A stretch of 64,000 nucleotides of DNA, taken from Streptomyces albus subsp. albus. GTDB lineage: Bacteria > Actinomycetota > Actinomycetes > Streptomycetales > Streptomycetaceae. The translations under genes were made by a program, and so were the position numbers. This document shows positions 57,802-64,000 of the stretch, in pieces. The stretch's first letter is position 1; each line of letters starts with the position of its first letter. The notes beneath the pieces are model-generated. The model was given only the letters and a program-made list of their open reading frames with translations, was not told the origin of the DNA and did no database searches. The stretch is taken from the NCBI RefSeq assembly GCF_000725885.1, contig NZ_JODR01000006.1, positions 192,618 to 256,617 of the forward strand. Direction: 5' to 3'.

Positions 57802-60117
57802 GTGAGCGGCACCAGAGTGAGCGGCCCAGCCCGTACCGAGGAGCTTCCCGACCGCCTCGGCGAGGCGGGGGGCGGCGTCAGCACCTCGGCCCCGCGTCCG
57901 GACGGCAGGCTGAAGGTGACGGGCGCGTTCGCCTACGCCTCGGACCTGCACCGGGACGACGCGGTGTGGGGTGCCACCCTGCGCAGTCCGTATCCGTCGG
58001 CGCGTGTGCTGCGCGTGGACACGGCGCGGGCCCGCGCGCTGTCGGGGGTGTTCGCGGTGCTGACCCACCAGGACGTGCCGGGCAGCAGGACGTACGGGAT
58101 GAAGGTCGCCGACCAGCCGGTGCTGGCGGGTGACCGTGTGCGGTACGAGGGCGAGCCGGTGGCGCTGGTGGCCGCCGACCATCCCGACACGGCACGCCGG
58201 GCGCTGCGTCTGATCGACGTGGAGTATCTGGAGCTGCCCGCGCTCACCGACCCGGAGGCCGCGTTGCGCGGCGAGGGCCCGCTGGTGCACGAGCGGCACC
58301 CGGCGGGCGGACCGGCCGCACCCGCCGGGGCGACCGGGACGGCGGCCGGCAATCTGGTGCGGCACGTACGCATCCGGCACGGTGACCTGGCCTCGGCGCG
58401 GGCCCGCGCGGACGTCGTGGTCGCCGGCGAGTACGAGACGGGTATGCAGGACCAGGCGTTCCTGGGCCCGGAGTCGGTGCTGGCGGTCCCGTCGGAGGAC
58501 GGCGGCGTGGAGGCGTACGTCTCCTCCCAGTGGATCCACGACGACCAGCGCCAGATGGCGGCCTGCCTCGGGCTGCCCCTGGAGAAGGTGCGGGTCCGGC
58601 TGGCCGGGGTGGGCGGCGCCTTCGGCGGGCGGGAGGATGTCTCGTGCCAGATCCACGCCGCGATGCTGGCCCTGCGCACCGGCCGCCCGGTTCGGATGAG
58701 TTACGGGCGCCGCGAGTCGTTCCTGGGCCACGTCCACCGGCACCCGGCCCGGATGCGTTTCGAGCACGGCGCGACCCGGGACGGGCGGCTGGTGTACCTG
58801 ACGGCACGGCTGCTGCTGGACGGCGGGGCCTACACCTCCACCTCGCAGGTGGTGGTGGCCAACGCCGCCTACTTCGCGGCCGGGGCCTACCGGGTGCCGC
58901 ACGCGGAGATCGACGGATACGCCGTCTACACCAACAATCCGCCGTGCGGGGCGATGCGCGGCTTCGGCGCGGTGCAGGCCTGCTACGGCGTCGAGTCCAA
59001 CATGGACCGGCTCGCGCGGCGGCTGGGCGTGGACCCGGTCGAACTGCGGCTGCGGAACGCGATGACGACGGGCACGGTGCTGCCCACCGGACAGTCCGTG
59101 GACGGCCCGGCCCCGGTCGCGCGGCTGCTGCGGCGGCTGCGGGACCGGCCCCTGCCGCCGCCCGCCCCCGCGGGGAGCCGCACCGCCTCTCCCGGGCTGC
59201 CGGGCGGGCTGTCCAACACCACGCACGGCGAGGGGGTGCGGCGCGGCGTCGGGTACGCGGTCGGGGTCAAGGCCATCGGTTTCTCCGGCGGAGTGGACGA
59301 CCGGTCGACGGCGCGGGTGACGCTGTCGCTGGCGGGTGGTGAACCGGTCGCCGAGGTGCGGTCGGCCGCCGCCGAGTGCGGGCAGGGCATCGTCACCGTG
59401 CAGGAGCAGATCGCCCGCACGGAGCTGGGTGTGTCGCGGGTGGTGGTGCTGCCGGCGGACACCGCCTCGGGCGACGCGGGTTCGTCGTCCGCCTCCCGTC
59501 AGACGTGGATGACCGGCGGCGCGGTGCGCGGCGCGTGCCGCACGGTGCTGCGCAGGCTGGCCGCCCGGGGTTCCGGTCCGGTGGCGAAGCTGCTGGAAGA
59601 GGGGCCCGTGGAGGCCGAGTTCACGTTCGCGCACCGGCGCACCGAGCCCGTGGACCCGGAACGCGGCCAGGGGGACGCGCACATCGCCTTCGCGTTCGCC
59701 GCACACCGGGCGGTGGTGGACGTGGACACCGGGCTGGGGCTGGTGAAGGTGGTGGAGCTGGCCTGCGCCCAGGACGTGGGCAAGGCCCTCAACCCGACGG
59801 CCGTCCTCGGGCAGATCGAGGGCGGCACGGCGCAGGGGCTGGGCCTGGCCGTCATGGAGGAGCTGCGGGTCGAGGGCGGGACGGTGCGCAACGCCTCCTT
59901 CACCGACTATCTGATCCCGACGATCGCCGACATGCCGCCGGTCCCCGTCGAGCTGCTGGAGCTGCCGCATCCCGACGCGCCGTACGGCCTCAACGGGGTG
60001 GGCGAGCCGCCCACGCTCTCCGCCACTCCGGCCGTCGCCAACGCGCTGCGGGACGCGACGGGGCTGGCACTGGCGAGGGTGCCGGTGCGTCCCGACGACA
60101 TCACCGGGAGGGGGTGA
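57802..60117 (+). CDS. Molybdenum hydroxylase large subunit (xanthine dehydrogenase/aldehyde oxidase family)
   Basis: 771 residues from GTG 57802 behind GAGGGAGG. Both halves of the molybdopterin-binding subunit are present: GAFAYASDLHRDDAVWGATLRSPYP at the start, GGAFGGRED, MRGFGAVQACYGVE, and near the end the catalytic Glu735 in GVGEPP. It hydroxylates a heteroaromatic ring or aldehyde using water. No FeS (small) or FAD (medium) subunit gene lies in the window, although the enzyme normally needs them. The neighbours (amidohydrolase, UbiD decarboxylase) suggest an aromatic or N-heterocyclic acid rather than xanthine. Confidence 0.9.
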   Translation: MSGTRVSGPARTEELPDRLGEAGGGVSTSAPRPDGRLKVTGAFAYASDLHRDDAVWGATLRSPYPSARVLRVDTARARALSGVFAVLTHQDVPGSRTYGMKVADQPVLAGDRVRYEGEPVALVAADHPDTARRALRLIDVEYLELPALTDPEAALRGEGPLVHERHPAGGPAAPAGATGTAAGNLVRHVRIRHGDLASARARADVVVAGEYETGMQDQAFLGPESVLAVPSEDGGVEAYVSSQWIHDDQRQMAACLGLPLEKVRVRLAGVGGAFGGREDVSCQIHAAMLALRTGRPVRMSYGRRESFLGHVHRHPARMRFEHGATRDGRLVYLTARLLLDGGAYTSTSQVVVANAAYFAAGAYRVPHAEIDGYAVYTNNPPCGAMRGFGAVQACYGVESNMDRLARRLGVDPVELRLRNAMTTGTVLPTGQSVDGPAPVARLLRRLRDRPLPPPAPAGSRTASPGLPGGLSNTTHGEGVRRGVGYAVGVKAIGFSGGVDDRSTARVTLSLAGGEPVAEVRSAAAECGQGIVTVQEQIARTELGVSRVVVLPADTASGDAGSSSASRQTWMTGGAVRGACRTVLRRLAARGSGPVAKLLEEGPVEAEFTFAHRRTEPVDPERGQGDAHIAFAFAAHRAVVDVDTGLGLVKVVELACAQDVGKALNPTAVLGQIEGGTAQGLGLAVMEELRVEGGTVRNASFTDYLIPTIADMPPVPVELLELPHPDAPYGLNGVGEPPTLSATPAVANALRDATGLALARVPVRPDDITGRG

Positions 60118-60185
60118 GGCGGGCCCTTCGGGTTCCCACACGGTCCGGGCAACGACAGGCGCCACCGAGGGAAAGGACAGCACAC

Positions 60186-61118
60186 GTGATCATCGACACC
60201 CATATGCACCCGACCAACAAGCCGGACAAGGCGTGGCGGCACGACGGCGATCCGTTCACGGGCGAGCGGACGCTGAAGATGATGGATGGGCCGTACACGA
60301 TCAACGGCAAACCGCGCCGGATCGACTACGGCTGCATCATGCCGCCGCCCGGCAACACCGTCTGGCAGGACGGGATGCGCACCGGCCGTGAGGGCATCCG
60401 CGACTACATGGCGTACATCACCGAACTGGTGGTGGCGCACCCGGACCGGTTCATCGGGAACTTCCTCTACAACCCGCGCTTCGGGCCGGAGAACGGCGCG
60501 AAGGAGCTGGAGTTCCACGTCAAGGAGTACGGCTACAAGATGATGAAGCTGCATGCCAACATGCACGCTTACCGTCCCGACCGTGCCCTCGACTGGCTCC
60601 GCCCGGTGCTGCGGGTCTGCGACGAGCTGGGGATCGTCGTCCTCATCCACACCGGGGACGGACCGTACTCGATCCCGACGCAGTTCTACCCGATCATCCG
60701 GGAGTTCCCGAACGTCAACTTCATCCTGGCGCACTTCGGGGTGCAGACGGGCGGCGTCTACTGCTTCGAGGCGCTGTACATGATCCTCGACTCGCCCAAC
60801 GTGTACGGGGAGTCCGGGTGGCTGTTGCAGTCCCGGATCGTGGAGTTCGCACAGCAGATGGAGAAGCACCAACTGGTCTTCGGCACCGACTCGCCACCGA
60901 ACGAACCGGGCATGTGGGCGCGTGAGCTGGAAGTCCTGTGCGGACCGCCGCCGCAGGGCATGAACCTGTCGGAGGAGGACCTGGAGGGCTACCTCGGCAA
61001 CAACATGGCCAGGCTGCTCGGGCTCGATCCCACTCCCCCGCCGCGCGATCTGAAGGAGGCCGAGCTGCGGCTGACGGACACCTACGCCTCGCCGGCCGCG
61101 GACCGCGCCGGGGTCTGA
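60186..61118 (+). CDS. Amidohydrolase-family decarboxylase/hydrolase (ACMSD-like)
   Basis: 310 residues from GTG 60186 with AAGGAC upstream. Metal ligands: His6 and His8 in IDTHMHP, His in VLIHTGDGP, a His in ILAHFGVQTGG and Asp in VFGTDSPP. The fold is the amidohydrolase_2 family, which holds resorcylate, 5-carboxyvanillate and ACMS decarboxylases as well as lactone hydrolases. It is 68 bases past the molybdenum hydroxylase and in the same direction. The substrate is unknown. A strong terminator follows. Confidence 0.8.
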   Translation: MIIDTHMHPTNKPDKAWRHDGDPFTGERTLKMMDGPYTINGKPRRIDYGCIMPPPGNTVWQDGMRTGREGIRDYMAYITELVVAHPDRFIGNFLYNPRFGPENGAKELEFHVKEYGYKMMKLHANMHAYRPDRALDWLRPVLRVCDELGIVVLIHTGDGPYSIPTQFYPIIREFPNVNFILAHFGVQTGGVYCFEALYMILDSPNVYGESGWLLQSRIVEFAQQMEKHQLVFGTDSPPNEPGMWARELEVLCGPPPQGMNLSEEDLEGYLGNNMARLLGLDPTPPPRDLKEAELRLTDTYASPAADRAGV

Positions 61119-61133
61119 CCCGGCGGGCATCAC

Positions 61134-61177
61134 CCGGTGTGCCCGTACCCCGCAGGGTCGGGGCACGGGCACACCGG
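61134..61177 (+). terminator. Strong terminator after amidohydrolase gene
   Basis: An 18-base-pair stem with one mismatch (61134-61151 with 61160-61177) and an 8-base loop, 15 bases past the stop and 50 bases before the UbiD gene. Confidence 0.85.
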
Positions 61178-61226
61178 CGCCCCACTGGACGCGTGGACGG
61201 TACGGCACGAGCGGAGGAGGGACGCG

Positions 61227-62708
61227 GTGCGGAGGGTGACGCCCGGGGCCGGAGAGCGGCCGGAGGCAGGGCACGGGAGCGGGGACGCCGGGCCGGAGCC
61301 GCCGTCGGTGCCGGGGCCGGAAGCGGGACGGCGGTCCCAGGATCTGCGGGACTTCCTCGCCGCCTATCCGGCACGCCATCCGGAGGACGTGCTGACCGTC
61401 GGCGAGGAGATCGGCGGCGAGGACGTGGCCGCGCTCGTCATGGAGCTGGCCGCGCGGGGGCGCGCACCGCTGCTGGACTGTCCACGTGTGCGGGGGCTGG
61501 GCGGCACCCGGCTGGTCACCAACGTCTTCGCCTCCCGCCACCGTGTCGCCCGGCTGCTGGGTGCGGAGCCGCACGAGCTGCACCGCGCCTACCAGGCCGG
61601 CGCGGCCCGTCGCCGCCCGCCGCGCGTGGTCGCGCAGGGCCCGGTGACGGAGTGCGTGGCCACCGGAGGGGACATCGACCTGTACCGGCTGCCGCTCATC
61701 CGGCACTTCGCCACGGACCGCGCACCGTACATCACCAGCGGTGTCGTCGCAGCCGAGGCCCCTCCCGGCATCCCCGGACGCGCGGGCAACCTCAGTTACC
61801 ACCGCGCCATGGTGGACTCCCGCGACCGGCTCGCCACCAGCCTCCATTCGCGCGGCCACCTGTGGCAGCTGCTGCGGCTGGCGGCCGAACGCGGCCGTCC
61901 GCTGCCGGTCGCCATGGTGCTGGGCGGTCACCCGCTGTTCCTGCTCGCCGCCTCGGCACGGGTGGGTGCGGACGTGGACGAACGGGACCTCGCCGGCGGC
62001 CTGTTCGGCGCGCCGCTGGAAGTGGTGCGTACCCCCCGGTACGGCATCCGGGTGCCGGCGAGCGCGGAGCTGGTGCTGGAGGGCACCATCGACCCGGAAC
62101 AGCGGGCGGAGGAGGGGCCGTTCGGGGAGTTCTCCGGGTACTCCTCCAGCCGCTCCACCCACAACGTGCTGACGGTGGAGACGGTGCTGCACCGCCGCGA
62201 CCCGGTGCTGCTGGACATCGTGGGCGGCAACACCGCCGACCACCTCAATCTGGCCCGCATCCCCCGCGAGGCGGAGATGGCGCAGAAACTCGTCGAGCGG
62301 TTCCCCGAGGTGACGCGGCTGCACTATCCGACCTCGGGTACGCACTTCCACGCGTACGTGGCGCTGCGCCGTACCCGGCCGGGCCAGGCGCGGCAGGTGA
62401 TGCTGGGGCTGCTCGGCTGGGACCCGTACCTCAAGACGGTGGTCGCCGTCGACGAGGACGTGGATGTGACCCGGGACGAGGAGGTGCTGTGGGCGATGGC
62501 GGCCCATCTCCAGCCCCACCAGGATGTCTTCGTGGTGGACGGGCTGCCGGGAAGCCCGCTCGACCCGTCGTCCACGGCGGACGGCACCACCTCCCGGATG
62601 GGACTGGACGCCACCCGCGCGGCGGACTTCGACGGGGTGCGCATCGGCATCGCCGAGGAGAGTGTGCGCACCGCGCGCCGGCTGTTGGACGCGCACACCG
62701 CCGACTGA
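61227..62708 (+). CDS. UbiD-family (prenylated-FMN) decarboxylase
   Basis: A 493-residue UbiD-family enzyme, the usual length, from GTG 61227 behind GGAGGAGGG. Typical stretches are DLRDFLAAYPARHPEDVLTV, GDIDLYRLPLIRHFATD, GTIDPEQRAEEGPFGEFSGY (containing the active-site Glu region) and the C-terminal DGTTSRMGLDAT. These enzymes reversibly decarboxylate aromatic or alpha,beta-unsaturated acids using prFMN made by UbiX, which is not in the window. It shares direction with the hydroxylase and amidohydrolase genes, but a terminator intervenes, so it may have its own promoter. Confidence 0.9.
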   Translation: MRRVTPGAGERPEAGHGSGDAGPEPPSVPGPEAGRRSQDLRDFLAAYPARHPEDVLTVGEEIGGEDVAALVMELAARGRAPLLDCPRVRGLGGTRLVTNVFASRHRVARLLGAEPHELHRAYQAGAARRRPPRVVAQGPVTECVATGGDIDLYRLPLIRHFATDRAPYITSGVVAAEAPPGIPGRAGNLSYHRAMVDSRDRLATSLHSRGHLWQLLRLAAERGRPLPVAMVLGGHPLFLLAASARVGADVDERDLAGGLFGAPLEVVRTPRYGIRVPASAELVLEGTIDPEQRAEEGPFGEFSGYSSSRSTHNVLTVETVLHRRDPVLLDIVGGNTADHLNLARIPREAEMAQKLVERFPEVTRLHYPTSGTHFHAYVALRRTRPGQARQVMLGLLGWDPYLKTVVAVDEDVDVTRDEEVLWAMAAHLQPHQDVFVVDGLPGSPLDPSSTADGTTSRMGLDATRAADFDGVRIGIAEESVRTARRLLDAHTAD

Positions 62709-62847
62709 GCGGCAACGACTGCCGGTACAGCGGTAAACCCTTGGCCAACAATCGTGTCGACCAGGCCGTCTCCCCTGGTCGCCCAGGGTTACCACCTTGT
62801 AGCGTCTGCCCGCACCGACCGAACCGACCGACTGGAGAGGACCGTTC

Positions 62848-63723
62848 GTGGGCGCGGACCAGCAGTGGGACATCACTTCCGGCGTGGGCGTGACGGCTCT
62901 GGCGGTCGCCGCCGGCCGAGCCGTGGAATCGGCGCGTGACGACGCGCTGATCACGGACCCCTACGCCGCGGCTTTCGTCGCCGCGGCCGGGACCAGCGCC
63001 CCGCTCCCCGTCGGCGCGGGGGAACCGCACGGGCAGGGCGACGACGCACATGAGCTGTGGTCGCTGGTCGTCGACTACGTGGGGATACGCTCCCGTATCT
63101 TCGACGACTTCCTCACCGACGCGGCGCGTGACGGAATACGACAGATCGTCATCCTCGCCAGCGGCCTCGACACCCGCGCCTTCCGGCTGGAGTGGCCCGC
63201 CGGCACCCGCTGCTTCGAACTCGACCAGCCCGGCGTACTCGACTTCAAACTGCGTGTGCTGAGCGAACACGACGCGCGTCCCTCCTGTCTGCACACCCCT
63301 GTCCCCACGGATCTGCGCGAGGACTGGGCCGCCGCCCTGGAGGGCGCCGGCTTCACCCCCGAGGAGCCAACCGCCTGGCTGGCGGAGGGACTGCTGCCCT
63401 ATCTGACGCCCGAAGCCGAGGAGCGGCTGTTCAAGGAGATCGACAGGCTCTCGGCCCCTGGCAGCCGTCTCGCCGCCGAGCACACCGCCACGCCGAGGGC
63501 GATACGGGACGACGCCCTGCTCCGGCAGTCCAGTACGGCCTTCGGCATAGACGTCCCCGCGCTGCTCCCCGAAGAGACGAAGCGTCCGCTGTCCGCGCAG
63601 CTCACCGCGCTCGGCTGGGAACACAGGCAGACCCCGCCCCGGGAATCGGCCGCCGCCCTGGACCGCGCCCTGCCGTCCCACATCACCGACAAGATGCTCC
63701 ACACCTTCGCCCGCCGCCCCTGA
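62848..63723 (+). CDS. Class I SAM-dependent methyltransferase (leucine carboxyl methyltransferase-like)
   Basis: 291 residues from GTG 62848 behind GGAGAGG. The motif ILASGLDTRAFRLEWPAGTRCFELDQPGVLDFK is the hallmark of the LCMT-like/TIGR00027 group, which is much expanded in actinobacteria. WDITSGVGVTALAVAAGRAVES is the conserved start. It transfers methyl from SAM to an unknown acceptor, sometimes in secondary metabolism. It stands alone, 139 bases after the UbiD gene. Confidence 0.9.
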   Translation: MGADQQWDITSGVGVTALAVAAGRAVESARDDALITDPYAAAFVAAAGTSAPLPVGAGEPHGQGDDAHELWSLVVDYVGIRSRIFDDFLTDAARDGIRQIVILASGLDTRAFRLEWPAGTRCFELDQPGVLDFKLRVLSEHDARPSCLHTPVPTDLREDWAAALEGAGFTPEEPTAWLAEGLLPYLTPEAEERLFKEIDRLSAPGSRLAAEHTATPRAIRDDALLRQSSTAFGIDVPALLPEETKRPLSAQLTALGWEHRQTPPRESAAALDRALPSHITDKMLHTFARRP

Positions 63724-64000
63724 CCCCCGGCCACCGCACCGCCCGTTGAGGGCTGAAGACTGGTGGCAGGGGGTGTGGGGCCGGTGTCCTGTGGGTCAGG
63801 GCGCGGGGTGCGGGATGTGAGGGCGCCCATAGGGGACGGGTCACATACGGCCCCGCTTCGTATGTCCGGTATGCCGGGATCGGGGGTGGGGGTGGGGCGG
63901 TTTCCCGTATCGGGCATATCGGACTATGCGGGGTCGTAGGTCACATGTTTGCGGGGGTGGGGAGCCGGTTCCCAGGGTGGGTGCCAGGTCGCGAGGAGAC
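63724..64000. other. Gene-free right edge with repeats and G-runs
   Basis: No gene recognised. It contains an inverted repeat ACATACG/CGTATGT (63843-63849, 63859-63865), GGTCACAT twice exactly 100 bases apart (63839 and 63939), several TATGCCGG-like motifs, and a G-run cluster at about 63880-63900 that could fold as a quadruplex. It may be the control region of a gene beyond the edge. Confidence 0.4.

Noticed and set aside
57553..60183. 876-residue minus-strand frame antisense to the molybdenum hydroxylase
   Set aside because: Shadow composition; plus strand shows molybdopterin motifs and the catalytic Glu.
62732..62798. GGTAAACCC and GGGTTACC as an operator before the last methyltransferase
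   Set aside because: The arms differ by one base in length and the spacer is long; too weak to call.

Overview
The window is a high-GC actinobacterial chromosome segment, most likely from a Streptomyces. This rests on very strong third-position GC, many GTG starts, AGGAGG-type ribosome sites, ATGA/GTGA stop-start overlaps, and families typical of that genus (orphan ctaD, MHS transporters, ABC sugar importers lacking their own ATPase). I saw no rRNA, tRNA, CRISPR array, insertion sequence or prophage. All assignments come from reading the sequence; no database search was possible.

Layout. 1-281: 5' end of a secreted subtilase-like (mycosin-type) gene running off the left edge. 964-9986: a leftward three-gene operon of an alpha/beta hydrolase, a caspase-like/P-loop NTPase/beta-propeller protein and a 1674-residue P-loop NTPase; it looks like an NTPase-controlled conflict (defence) system. 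10112-10334: a cysteine-free ribosomal protein L32 with a Zur-like box. 10377-14918: nucleoside hydrolase, MFS exporter/importer and ribokinase, with a divergent GntR regulator. 15051-16541: a zinc-ribbon protein and an allantoicase carrying a one-base frameshift. 16626-20173: LysR regulator, carboxylesterase and MHS transporter. 20338-28335: an eight-gene, translationally coupled operon that takes 3-hydroxyanthranilate to pyruvate and acetyl-CoA, plus a LysR regulator. 28422-38384: GH38 alpha-mannosidase, GH5 glycosidase, ABC importer and LacI repressor, probably for mannose-rich N-glycan fragments.

38396-46136 is the most striking region. Two divergent operons encode a methyltransferase, a UbiA prenyltransferase, a polyprenyl diphosphate synthase and a tocopherol-cyclase-family protein on one side, and 4-hydroxyphenylpyruvate dioxygenase, a UbiE-type methyltransferase and a geranylgeranyl-reductase-like flavoprotein on the other. 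Together they hold every enzyme class of plant/cyanobacterial vitamin E biosynthesis, in a non-photosynthetic bacterium. An orphan cytochrome c oxidase subunit I follows directly.

48531-51089: CBS protein, archease and the RNA ligase RtcB. 51482-54391: proline-rich protein, a CobW metallochaperone coupled to an amidohydrolase. 54825-63723: nucleobase permease, FCD/GntR regulator, orphan molybdenum hydroxylase large subunit, ACMSD-type amidohydrolase, UbiD decarboxylase and a SAM methyltransferase. The last 277 bases are G-rich, repeat-bearing and apparently non-coding.
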